Below are positions 54,120 through 62,006 of a stretch of 64,000 bases of DNA, in pieces. Both the position numbers and the translations under genes were made by a program. This stretch comes from Lentisphaera profundi (lineage in GTDB: Bacteria > Verrucomicrobiota > Lentisphaeria > Lentisphaerales > Lentisphaeraceae), in contig NZ_CP117811.1 in the NCBI RefSeq assembly GCF_028728065.1, forward strand, positions 1,302,001-1,366,000. Direction: 5' to 3'. Under the pieces are notes generated by a model that worked only from the letters and a program-made list of their open reading frames with translations, searched no databases and was not told the DNA's origin. How positions within the stretch are numbered: position 1 is the stretch's first letter; each line of letters begins with the position of its first letter.

Positions 54120-56045
54120 TTAAACGAAGTCGGCGTCAATAATGTCGTCGTCTTCTTTTTTCTTTTCAGAACCTGCATCAGCACCAGCTGCGCCAGCGCC
54201 AGCGGCTCCGGCAGCAGCAGCACCAGCACCAGCGGCTCCTGCATCAGCACCTGGATCACCCATGTACTGACTTAGTTCTTGTAAGCGAGCTTCGAATTTT
54301 TCCGTGAGCTCTTTGATTTTGTCGTACTCGTTAGCTTCACAAGCTTCGCGAAGTTCTTTGATATCTGCATCGAAAGATTCTTTTACTTCAGCAGGGATTT
54401 TTTCACCGAGTTCAGTCATTTGCTTTTCAACTTGGAAAGTTAGACCTTCTGCTTTGTTTTTGCTTTCGATATTTTCGCGCAATTCTTTATCAGCAACTTC
54501 GTTATCTTTCGCATCGTTAACCATGCGTTCGATTTCGTCTTCAGTTAAACCTGAATCAGCTTTAATAGTGATGTGCTGCTCTTTACCCGTTTCTTTATCT
54601 TTCGCAGAAACTTTAAGAATACCATTGGCATCAATATCGAAAGTAACTTCGACCTGAGGAACTCCACGAGGAGCGGCTTTGATTTCGTCTAAACGGAAAT
54701 CACCAATTTTCTTATTTTGTGTCGCCATTGGACGCTCACCCTGGTAAACAACGATGTCTACAGCAGTTTGATTGTCAGCAGCGGTTGAGAAAGTCTCTGA
54801 CTTTTTAGTTGGGATCGTCGTGTTACGTTCGATCAGTGCAGTGAAAACACCACCCATTGTTTCGATACCGAATGAAAGAGGCGTTACATCAAGAAGAAGA
54901 ACGTCGTTCACATCACCAGTAAGTACACCACCTTGAATCGCCGCACCAAGTGCCACACATTCATCTGGATTCACACCACGGTGAAGATCTTTACCAAAAC
55001 GCTTTTTAACGGCTTCGATAACTTTAGGCATACGAGTTTGACCACCAACCATGATAATCTCATCGATGTCACCAATGCTTGCGCCAGCGTCTTTTAAACA
55101 GGCATCTACAGGAAGGATTGAACGAGTTACGAGGCTATCAGTAACATCTTCAAGTTTCGCACGTGAGAGTGTGAACTGTAAATGTTTTGGTCCAGTCGCA
55201 TCTGCAGTAATAAAAGGAAGGTTGATGTCAGTTGACTGAGCAGTTGAAAGCTCACATTTTGCTTTCTCGCCTTCTTCTTTGAGACGTTGAAGTGCAAAAG
55301 CATCTTGACGAAGGTCAATGCCGTTCTCTTTTTTGAATTCGTCTACGAGTAAGTTAATGATGGATTCATCAAAGTCATCGCCACCGAGGTGAGTATCACC
55401 ATTAGTTGCTTCTACTTCGAAAACACCGTCACCGAGTTCGAGGATCGTTACATCGAAAGTTCCGCCACCAAGGTCATAGACACAGATTCTTTGGTCGTTA
55501 TCTTTTTCAAGACCATAAGAAAGCGCAGCAGCAGTTGGCTCGTTGATAATACGTTTAACATCAACACCAGCAATACGGCCAGCATCTTTAGTTGCTTGAC
55601 GCTGTGCATCATTGAAATAAGCTGGAACTGTAATTACTGCTTCAGTGAGAGTTTCACCGAGGTAAGCTTCTGCATCGCGCTTAAGTTTAGCAATGATTTT
55701 TGCAGAGATTTCAGGTGGTGAGTAAACTTTATCACCCACTTTAATGTGTGCATCACCATTCTTTGCTTCTACAACACCGTAAGGAACGAGATCAGTTTCG
55801 TGCTTTACTTCAGCAAATTTACGGCCCATGAAACGCTTAGCCGAAAAGATTGTATTAGTTGGGTTAGTCACTGCCTGACGTTTTGCAGTTTGACCTACAA
55901 GTTCTTCGCCATTCTTAGTGAACGCAACTACTGAAGGAGTCGTTCTGTGACCTTCTGCGTTGGGGATTACTGTAGCTTCGCCATTTTCCATGACGGCCAT
56001 ACATGAGTTAGTTGTACCGAGGTCGATACCGAGGATCTTAGCCAT
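54120..56045 (-). CDS. dnaK: Molecular chaperone DnaK (Hsp70)
   Basis: This 641-aa protein has ATPase-domain motifs [30 protein letters not shown] and [13 protein letters not shown]. The substrate-binding domain runs from about 390 with [12 protein letters not shown]. The C-terminal lid has an Ala/Gly-rich linker and ends [10 protein letters not shown], the usual DnaK tail. It heads dnaK-groES-groEL. No grpE or dnaJ is adjacent and no CIRCE element is visible upstream. Confidence 0.97.
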   Translation of the reverse strand: MAKILGIDLGTTNSCMAVMENGEATVIPNAEGHRTTPSVVAFTKNGEELVGQTAKRQAVTNPTNTIFSAKRFMGRKFAEVKHETDLVPYGVVEAKNGDAHIKVGDKVYSPPEISAKIIAKLKRDAEAYLGETLTEAVITVPAYFNDAQRQATKDAGRIAGVDVKRIINEPTAAALSYGLEKDNDQRICVYDLGGGTFDVTILELGDGVFEVEATNGDTHLGGDDFDESIINLLVDEFKKENGIDLRQDAFALQRLKEEGEKAKCELSTAQSTDINLPFITADATGPKHLQFTLSRAKLEDVTDSLVTRSILPVDACLKDAGASIGDIDEIIMVGGQTRMPKVIEAVKKRFGKDLHRGVNPDECVALGAAIQGGVLTGDVNDVLLLDVTPLSFGIETMGGVFTALIERNTTIPTKKSETFSTAADNQTAVDIVVYQGERPMATQNKKIGDFRLDEIKAAPRGVPQVEVTFDIDANGILKVSAKDKETGKEQHITIKADSGLTEDEIERMVNDAKDNEVADKELRENIESKNKAEGLTFQVEKQMTELGEKIPAEVKESFDADIKELREACEANEYDKIKELTEKFEARLQELSQYMGDPGADAGAAGAGAAAAGAAGAGAAGADAGSEKKKEDDDIIDADFV

Positions 56046-56249
56046 TATATTTCTCCGTTAGTTTTATTTATTTAATTTATTGGATCTGTGCACACTTAAA
56101 GGAAAAGGCATGCCAAATATATATAATGGTATTTAAATACATGTAGATTAACAGTTTATAAATATCGCTCTATGGTATTTATGATGGAGCCAAAAGCAGG
56201 CGTGCCAGCTTGGCTCACTGTGCCACAGCTGTGACGGTACAATTTGCCA

Positions 56250-57086
56250 CTATGATTTTTCTACTTGAATCGGTCTAAGTCCAGGAAAGCTTGTGTAGAG
56301 CGAAGGGATCTGTTCTCTCGTATCAATAATCCTCTTATAATCAAGAGTGAAAATTTCACAAGAAGGCTCTTCACCTAAGTCTTGAATAAGCTCTCCCCAA
56401 GGATCAATAAGCAATGAATGCCCATAAGCTTCCATTGAAGTCAGCTGATTGACACCACATTGCGCTGAACCGATGACATAAGATTGATTCTCTATGGCTC
56501 GAGCTCGCATGAGAACTTCCCAGTGAGCTTTGCCCGTTCTTTTTGTAAATGCCGCCGTATTGATAATTAAATCACAACCTGCATAATTCCTCACAAACTC
56601 GGGGAAGCGTAAATCATAACAAATACTGATGCCGATACTCCAGCCCGAAATCTCCACAATAATAGGGCCCGTATCTCCGTGCTGATAGATCTTTGTTTCA
56701 TCCATTGATTTTTGCTGGGATGAAAAAATTTGGAAAAGGTGTGTTTTTCTATAGACATTAATGAGCTCACCTTCACAATCAAAAATAAAGGAGCTATTGA
56801 AAACATCTTCTCCAGCTCTTTCGCCGAGGCCACCCCAAATAATGGCAATCTTATATTTCGGCGAAATCGGAGAGAGTAAATCAATCCAGCCCTGACGATC
56901 TTTTGCTTCACGATGAGTAATCTCAGTCTTTGCCCAAAGAAGTACACACTCAGGGAAGATAATTAGATCACAGTCATTGGCCGCCGCATGTTTTATTCTT
57001 GCTTCGCATTCAAGTAAATTTTTATTTAAATCAGAGCAGGAATTCATTTGCACAAGACAAACTTTCAAAGGAGCTTTCGGGGACAT
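56250..57086 (-). CDS. Carbon-nitrogen hydrolase (nitrilase superfamily)
   Basis: The protein is about 278 aa from ATG 57086 (MSPKAPLKVCLVQMN). The catalytic triad is Glu in LIIFPECVLLWA, Lys in VYRKTHLF and Cys in SICYDLRFPEF. The FPE and DLRFPEF context resembles Nit1/Nit2-type amidases such as deaminated-glutathione amidase. The 40-codon upstream extension lacks family similarity. Neither start has a strong ribosome-binding site. Confidence 0.88.
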   Translation of the reverse strand: MSPKAPLKVCLVQMNSCSDLNKNLLECEARIKHAAANDCDLIIFPECVLLWAKTEITHREAKDRQGWIDLLSPISPKYKIAIIWGGLGERAGEDVFNSSFIFDCEGELINVYRKTHLFQIFSSQQKSMDETKIYQHGDTGPIIVEISGWSIGISICYDLRFPEFVRNYAGCDLIINTAAFTKRTGKAHWEVLMRARAIENQSYVIGSAQCGVNQLTSMEAYGHSLLIDPWGELIQDLGEEPSCEIFTLDYKRIIDTREQIPSLYTSFPGLRPIQVEKS

Positions 57087-57200
57087 AGTTTTACTCGGAG
57101 GGAAATAATTAAGATCAATGAAAATACGATAGCTTAGTACAAAGTAAAGATGAGTAATAGACTGATCTAAAAATGGAATCGACTTAATCAAAGCAAAAAA

Positions 57201-57226
57201 AAGCACTTACATTGCTGTAAGTGCTT
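57201..57226 (-). terminator. Terminator hairpin in direct-repeat copy 1
   Basis: AAGCACTTAC and GTAAGTGCTT form a perfect 10-bp stem, with a T-run following on the - strand. It is placed as the terminator of the tRNA whose 3' part lies just upstream. An identical hairpin lies at 58851-58876. Confidence 0.85.
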
Positions 57227-57237
57227 GATTACTAGAG

Positions 57238-57283
57238 TCGGAACGACAGGATTTGAACCTGCGACATCATGTCCCCCAGACAA
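57238..57283 (-). pseudogene. 3' fragment of tRNA-Pro(GGG), copy 1
   Basis: On the - strand, TGTCTGGGGGACATG is the right half of an anticodon arm with a GGG anticodon. GCAGGTTCAAATCCTGT is the T arm. CGTTCCG followed by A is the 3' acceptor strand, implying C1-G72 as in bacterial tRNA-Pro. The D arm and 5' acceptor strand are absent. This is the part that tRNA-targeting integrases duplicate. Confidence 0.75.
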
Positions 57284-57603
57284 TCACCTAAGCATAAAAA
57301 TGATCCCTTTAAGAGTGGTTTCGCAACCTTTTTGTTGAAATTATTGTCATGAAAACATAACCATAATTTTTGTAGTCTTCATCTACGTCTTGATTAATGA
57401 AAATGAGAGATAAAATGAATATTATTATAAGTACTAATAAACTTTTAATCCCACGACATTTATGTTATTTTTGTACTTTTTTATAGTATAACGACCGAGA
57501 TTAGTGAGATTTGAACCTAAGCGAGAATCTTCACTGTAGCTCATGGTTCTGTATTTGATTTTATTGATCGACCGCTAGATTAAACATATTTTAAGCTCTA
57601 GAA

Positions 57604-57930
57604 CTATCGAATAGCTTCGAGGCCTTCCTTGTCAATAACATGCAAAAGACGGCAAGCAACCTTTTCTGGATGTCTTGCATCTCGTTCCCATTTACTAATT
57701 GTATCGGATGTCACACCAACTATATCCGCAAATACTTTTTGTGAACAATGAAGTTTTTTTCTAATACGAATAATTTGTTTACCTGTGTAGTTAATTGGTG
57801 CAGGTATTGCAATATCCCTTGCAGTTAATTTCATCATTTCATCATAGTCATCTTGTGATACTAATCCTAGATTGAAGAGTTCTTCTGTTTCTTCTCTAGC
57901 TTCTTTTGCTATTCTACTCATTATCTTCAC
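57604..57930 (-). CDS. XRE-family antitoxin (HigA-like)
   Basis: The C-terminal half of this 108-aa protein is a helix-turn-helix: KQIIRIRKKLHCSQKVFADI, then VTSDTISKWERDARHPE. The N-terminal half (EAREETEELFNLGLVSQDDY) is helical and should bind the toxin. It overlaps the toxin gene by 17 bases, with the toxin first, as in higBA-type modules. It neutralises the toxin and probably autoregulates the pair. Confidence 0.85.
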   Translation of the reverse strand: MKIMSRIAKEAREETEELFNLGLVSQDDYDEMMKLTARDIAIPAPINYTGKQIIRIRKKLHCSQKVFADIVGVTSDTISKWERDARHPEKVACRLLHVIDKEGLEAIR

Positions 57931-58363
57931 CTCTTTGTTCTTCTAGTTCGACTTCAAATAAAATCTTCGCTGTGATAGCGATGTCTAATTCGTTGTTGTT
58001 CCATTTTAAATACTGTTTAGCCATTCCTTTAAAGATTTGTTTCTCTTTGGTAGTTATGTTATCGGATTCATTTTTATTGAATACGAATAAGACATAAAAG
58101 TTATTACCTTGTTTGTAACCAACGATAAGCCTTGAACCACCCGATTTACCTTGATTAGAATTATTCGAGATACGTTTCTTGTAAAGGTTTCCACCAAGGT
58201 TGGCTTCAAATACACCTTTAATTACTTCATTTGAAGCGATGATTAAATCTTCTTGCTGTATGTCCTTCTCTTTATCAAGCCATTTCTTTACAGGCTTAGT
58301 CAATATTAGTCTCAAATATAATCCCATTTCTTTTTTGGTCTTTAGAACTATAGTCTTTAACAT
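57914..58363 (-). CDS. RelE/ParE/HigB-like toxin
   Basis: This protein of up to 149 aa contains a RelE-type fold: KPVKKWLDKEKD, then GGNLYKKRISNN, SGGSRLIVGYKQGNNFYVLFVF and a C-terminal IFKGMAKQYL. Such toxins cleave mRNA at the ribosome. An ATG at 58327 would give a more typical N-terminus (MGLYLRLIL). It pairs with the downstream XRE gene and lies between the two tRNA-Pro direct repeats, consistent with stabilising an integrated element. Confidence 0.8.
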   Translation of the reverse strand: MLKTIVLKTKKEMGLYLRLILTKPVKKWLDKEKDIQQEDLIIASNEVIKGVFEANLGGNLYKKRISNNSNQGKSGGSRLIVGYKQGNNFYVLFVFNKNESDNITTKEKQIFKGMAKQYLKWNNNELDIAITAKILFEVELEEQRGEDNE

Positions 58364-58422
58364 TAGTTAACGCAAGGTTCTGTTGATGTTTTTTAGTGTA
58401 ACGTCTCGAGTAAATATGTTAG

Positions 58423-58641
58423 GGACCCTATAAGCAAGCTTTGCGCAAAGCTGGAATTGTGAAGGCCGGAACAATTCATACTCTGAGGCATAGTTTCGCG
58501 ACGCATATTCTAGAAGATGGTTATGATATACGTGTGCTGCAAGAGTTACTTGGCCATAGTGATGTCAGTACAACACAGATTTATACACATGTTATGGGCG
58601 TTCATAAACTCAATGTTACGAGTCCTATTGATAAGCTTTGA
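58423..58641 (+). pseudogene. C-terminal fragment of a tyrosine recombinase (integron-integrase-like)
   Basis: [20 protein letters not shown] and [35 protein letters not shown]: the catalytic Arg and His ([10 protein letters not shown]), second His (LGH) and Tyr (YTHV) of tyrosine recombinases are all in place. The Arg-I half and N-terminal core-binding domain are missing. The sequence style resembles integron integrases. It is on the + strand about 205 bases before direct-repeat copy 2. Confidence 0.85.
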
Positions 58642-58846
58642 TACGTTCATTTATAAGGTAGTAATTAAATAGCTAATAAGCTACCATATTTAAATAGTTA
58701 CCGCTTCGAAAATATTGATCGGAACTTTAGACCCTTTTCCGTATTTAGCCATAATAAGAATGGAAAGGTGTAATTAGAGAAGAAAAATTCATTTTAGAAG
58801 ACACTCATAATTTAGGATTGAGTTTTGCAAGCTTTTTTTTGAGTAG

Positions 58847-59148
58847 AAAAAAGCACTTACATTGCTGTAAGTGCTTCATTACTAGAGTCGGAACGGCAGG
58901 ATTTGAACCTGCGACATCATGTCCCCCAGACAATCATCTAAGCAGGAAGTTGATCCCTTTTTAGGTGGTTTTGCAACCTTTTTATTAAACTTATTGTCAT
59001 GAACACATAACCATAACTTTTATAGTCTTTATCTACGTCTTTATTAATGAAAATGAGAGATAAAATGAATATTATTATAAGTACTAATAAACTTTTAATC
59101 CCACGACATTTATGTTATTTTTGTACTTTTTTATAGTATAACAACCGA
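58847..59148. repeat. tRNA-Pro-end direct repeat, copy 2
   Basis: It matches 57197-57498 base for base with no gaps. It carries its own terminator hairpin (58851-58876) and the tRNA fragment 58888-58933. Differences are spread throughout, so the duplication is not recent. Confidence 0.9.
58888..58933 (-). pseudogene. 3' fragment of tRNA-Pro(GGG), copy 2
   Basis: The half-tRNA is the same as at 57238-57283, with one base change in the T-stem/acceptor region (GGCAGG for GACAGG on the + strand), so the T stem still closes. The D arm is absent. Confidence 0.75.
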
Positions 59149-59336
59149 AATCCCTTGCACATACTATTAAAGAATTTTAAAATTCCAGTAAGATAAGCTT
59201 GAGCCATATATTCCCTCCCAAGGATGAGCAAAAATGGAAAGGAGTGACCACCGAAAGCATCTCTTTTTCTAACTTGTAACAGAACAAAGCTAAGTGGGTT
59301 TAGTGTGAAAGTAACAGAAAAAAACCGTAGAAATTA

Positions 59337-59382
59337 ATGCCAATTATCGGTGTAGATGTATCTAGCCGAAAATTAGATATTC
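59337..59382 (+). pseudogene. IS110-family transposase N-terminal scrap
   Basis: The frame MPIIGVDVSSRKLDI matches the DEDD-transposase start (I-G-x-D-V-x-x-x-K-L-D). It is cut after about 15 codons, where IS3-derived sequence begins. Confidence 0.55.
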
Positions 59383-59497
59383 ATGATTTGAATCAGTTGT
59401 TATTTTAAATTTCTTCACTGTTTTGGAGCGAATATTATTATCTTTCATAAGTCTTGTAACTCTTTTATGATTACAATGGAAATCTTCTTCTTGGAAA
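59381..59497 (-). pseudogene. IS3-family orfB internal scrap
   Basis: Read on the - strand it parallels 31995-32113 of the IS3 orfB above, sharing TTTCCATTGTAATCATAAAA, AGAGTTAC.AGACTTATGAAA and TTCGCTCCAAAACAGT. It is a short internal fragment of a second copy. Confidence 0.8.
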
Positions 59498-59720
59498 CCT
59501 TTTGAGACTTTTGATCTTTTATTACTGATAGTCGTGTTTCCTTATTTCTAGTTTTCAGATTAAAGGTCACTTACACACTTATTGTCTACATTTTGGGGTA
59601 AACTCCCTATGCCTAGTTAAAGTCAAATAAGGTGCACAACATTTTTGTCTATTAGTGAAATAATATATTCATAGGTTTTTACTGTATACTTCATCCTAGT
59701 GTAGTGTAAAAACGAAAAAA

Positions 59721-59780
59721 AATCACGTTCCGCAAAGTGTGTGCGACTAAAGAAGATATTAGTAAATGCGGAACGTGATT
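59721..59780 (-). terminator. Long-loop terminator of the symporter gene
   Basis: AATCACGTTCCGCA and TGCGGAACGTGATT form a perfect 14-bp stem around a 32-base loop. On the - strand it is followed by a run of T. It lies about 20 bases past the symporter stop. Confidence 0.8.
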
Positions 59781-59800
59781 AGAATGATGAAATTTCGGAT

Positions 59801-61585
59801 TTAATCCATTTCAATCTTTGCGATCGGGATAGCAGCTTCTGAAACACTTTTTCGGCTATAAGCGATTAAAGCTAAGCCAACACTCATCATAAAGCCACCA
59901 CAGCCAAATAATGCCCAACGAGCGGACATGCTATTCGGTATAAAAAGAAGGATAAGAACAAAAGCACCATAGACGCAGGAAAGCCATCCTAGAACTTTTG
60001 CCTGATCTTTGTCATTGGCATGACCAATTTCTTTTTCGAAGTCAACTTCCTTGTTCATTTGCGTAAAGAAAGCCTCGACATTGGCATCGTATGCAGCGTC
60101 TTTTTTGTGGGGTATGTACTTAGTAGAAAGGAACCAAAGTGTACTCACAGGAATATTAACAAAAACATTAAAAGTCATTTTGTGTTCACGCATGTAAATT
60201 AAAAAATCTTCTGCATTGATGCTTTGAAAGAGGCTCATGGCGAGCTCACTATCCGATCCTTTATAGATAAGAGCCGAGATAATGAAACCCAGTAAAACAG
60301 TGCTCCAATCAGCCCACTTGGGTTGGCCTTTGAATAAAATACCCAAGAATAAAGGCACAAATACCGGAATGGATAACATTGCTGCAATCGTGAGCACGAC
60401 ATCAAAAAGACTGATTTTTCCCATGTTAATAAAGATCATGGCAACAATGATAACAGTTATGCCCATAAGAGCAGTGAAAATTTGACCGACGCGAAGTAAT
60501 TCTTTATCATTGGCTTCAGGCCTAATGATTTTTGCATAAAAGTTTTTTGTTAAAAAACCGGCATTGCGGTTGAGTCCAGTATCCATGGAGGACATGGTCG
60601 CAGCAAATAAGCCTGCAACTAAGAGGCCAATCATGCCTTGAGGTAAAACTTTAAGACAAGTCGCAATATAGGCGACTTCCGAGGGGTTGTTGACATTGCT
60701 GAATTGATCAATGAAACCAGGTGCAATGGTATTTGCACAGAGCGGGGGAATAAACCAAAATACAGGAAGCAGGATGTATAAGAATAAGGGGATCGCCGCC
60801 GCTTTTTTAGCATCCTTACCATCTTTTACAGCAATATACTTAGCCGCTTGAACGATATTATTGCGGTTGATAATCGCGACGCCAATCATAGCTAAAATCC
60901 AAATCCAATCATACTTGTGTCCGGTTGGGTGTATGACTTCCATGTTTTGCTTAGGTATTTGATCAATGAAAGCACTGATACTGCCAATCTCTGTTAAACA
61001 TAGGACACCAGCGGCGACACTAATACTGACTAAGAGCAGACCCTGGATGAAATCACTGGCATTTACGGCCCAGCTACCACCAAAGAGTGACATCACGAGA
61101 ACAACAATTCCTGTAGCGATAACCACTGGTGCTTGGGGAAGATTGAACACGGAGGAAAGAATAATAGATAAACCAACAAGCCAAACCCCTGCAGTAATAA
61201 CTTGAATCGGAACTTGAATCCAGGTGAAAATTTGTTCAGAAGCTTTACCAAAGCGAGCGCGAACCGCATCCATGGCAGTGACTAAGCGCATCTGGCGGTA
61301 TCTTTTAGCAAAAAAGCTGTATCCCAAAATATAACCGACAACATCACATATGTAGATGACAAAGACAATGAAGCCGTATTCATAGGCTAAGCCAGCGGCG
61401 CCGGTGAAGGTCCAGCAACTAAAATTTGCAACAAAAGCCGAGAGTCCGACTAACCACCAAGACATGCGTGAACCACCCGCAAAGTAATCGGCACTTGAGC
61501 CATTGAAGCGTTTAAAAACGTAACCTAAGGACATGATGAAGGCAAAATAAAAGCCAATCACTATGTAGTCATATATACTGAGCAT
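59801..61585 (-). CDS. Sodium:solute symporter (SSS family)
   Basis: This protein of about 594 aa has 13-14 membrane helices. It begins MLSIYDYIVIGFYFAFIMSLG, followed by the family blocks FAGGSRMSWWLVGLSAFVAN, WTFTGAAGLAYEYG and MIGLLVAGLFAATMSSMDTG. The last is the Na+-site helix typical of sugar or sialic-acid-type transporters. I place the start at ATG 61585 (AAGAGGT upstream), dropping a 27-codon extension. The substrate is probably a sugar or sugar acid, given the divergent BNR-type lipoprotein that shares its regulatory region. Confidence 0.9.
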   Translation of the reverse strand: MLSIYDYIVIGFYFAFIMSLGYVFKRFNGSSADYFAGGSRMSWWLVGLSAFVANFSCWTFTGAAGLAYEYGFIVFVIYICDVVGYILGYSFFAKRYRQMRLVTAMDAVRARFGKASEQIFTWIQVPIQVITAGVWLVGLSIILSSVFNLPQAPVVIATGIVVLVMSLFGGSWAVNASDFIQGLLLVSISVAAGVLCLTEIGSISAFIDQIPKQNMEVIHPTGHKYDWIWILAMIGVAIINRNNIVQAAKYIAVKDGKDAKKAAAIPLFLYILLPVFWFIPPLCANTIAPGFIDQFSNVNNPSEVAYIATCLKVLPQGMIGLLVAGLFAATMSSMDTGLNRNAGFLTKNFYAKIIRPEANDKELLRVGQIFTALMGITVIIVAMIFINMGKISLFDVVLTIAAMLSIPVFVPLFLGILFKGQPKWADWSTVLLGFIISALIYKGSDSELAMSLFQSINAEDFLIYMREHKMTFNVFVNIPVSTLWFLSTKYIPHKKDAAYDANVEAFFTQMNKEVDFEKEIGHANDKDQAKVLGWLSCVYGAFVLILLFIPNSMSARWALFGCGGFMMSVGLALIAYSRKSVSEAAIPIAKIEMD

Positions 61586-61620
61586 GTAGAACCTCTTAAT
61601 TGATTTAATAGGTATTACAT

Positions 61621-61642
61621 ATGATTTTTGAATAATGTGACA
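61621..61642. promoter_or_regulatory. 22-bp operator-like element, left copy
   Basis: It starts ATGATTTTTG and ends ATGTGACA. It recurs inverted at 61756-61777 with one mismatch. It overlaps the symporter 5' leader (37 bases upstream of its ATG). Confidence 0.7.
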
Positions 61643-61755
61643 ATTGCTTCTACAAATTTCACTCATTTTTGCGAAATGAGCGCGTGGTATAGAAAGTGTG
61701 AAAATTATGACTTGTTATTTATGTTGAATTTTTATGATAAGTCAGCGGACAAAAA

Positions 61756-61777
61756 TGTCACATTATTCAAAAGTCAT
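61756..61777. promoter_or_regulatory. 22-bp operator-like element, right copy (inverted)
   Basis: It starts TGTCACATTATTC and ends AAAAGTCAT, the reverse complement of the left copy except for one base. It lies just upstream of an AT-rich promoter-like stretch for the + strand gene. Confidence 0.7.
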
Positions 61778-61833
61778 CTGTATATATAAAATATAGGCAT
61801 TTTAAAATCCACAACAACTTAAGGAAGTTTAGA

Positions 61834-61893
61834 ATGTGCAAAAATTCTATTTTGACCTTATTAAATTCTGAGGTCTCGTCTGTCCTTAACTAA
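61834..61893 (+). CDS. Possible 19-aa leader peptide
   Basis: ATG 61834 follows AAGGAAG. The frame MCKNSILTLLNSEVSSVLN ends at TAA 61891-61893, 113 bases before the lipoprotein start. It is hydrophobic with no attenuator evident. It may be a leader peptide or chance. Confidence 0.25.
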   Translation: MCKNSILTLLNSEVSSVLN

Positions 61894-62006
61894 TACCTGA
61901 ATCCGTGAGCTACATTAAGTCAATGAACTTGAAAGCCCTACGGAATTCTACAAAAGCCAGATCACAGATTCAGCTAATACTTTCAAAAACCCCAAGAGAA
62001 CTCATA

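Larger units (their letters stand above)
57197..57498. repeat. tRNA-Pro-end direct repeat, copy 1
   Basis: It is gaplessly alignable to 58847-59148 (offset exactly 1650 bp) at roughly 90% identity. It contains, on the - strand, the 3' part of a tRNA-Pro gene, a terminator hairpin, and about 215 further bases of AT-rich unassigned sequence. Confidence 0.9.
58642..59800. other. Mobile-element graveyard
   Basis: It contains direct-repeat copy 2 (58847-59148), an IS110-type start fragment (59337-59382) fused to an inverted IS3 scrap (59381-59497), an IS3-type end near 59566-59607 and the symporter terminator (59721-59780). No intact gene is present. Confidence 0.7.
61586..62006. other. Divergent regulatory region of symporter and BNR lipoprotein
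   Basis: It holds two inverted 22-bp elements, AT-rich promoter sequence (TGTATATATAAAATATA at 61779-61795) and a 19-codon leader ORF. The first 34 codons of the longer frame starting at 61905 have no family similarity and are treated as untranslated. Confidence 0.6.

Noticed and set aside
56046-56249. CIRCE heat-shock operator before dnaK, or in the dnaK-groES gap
   Set aside because: No TTAGCACTC/GAGTGCTAA pair is present; the gap hairpin has a different sequence.
57238-57283. Complete tRNA-Pro gene
   Set aside because: Only the anticodon arm (right side), T arm and 3' acceptor strand exist; no D arm or 5' acceptor strand can be found upstream in either copy.
61905-62006. 34-codon N-terminal extension of the BNR lipoprotein
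   Set aside because: It would bury the lipoprotein signal peptide; ATG 62007 has AAGAGA upstream and a proper lipobox.
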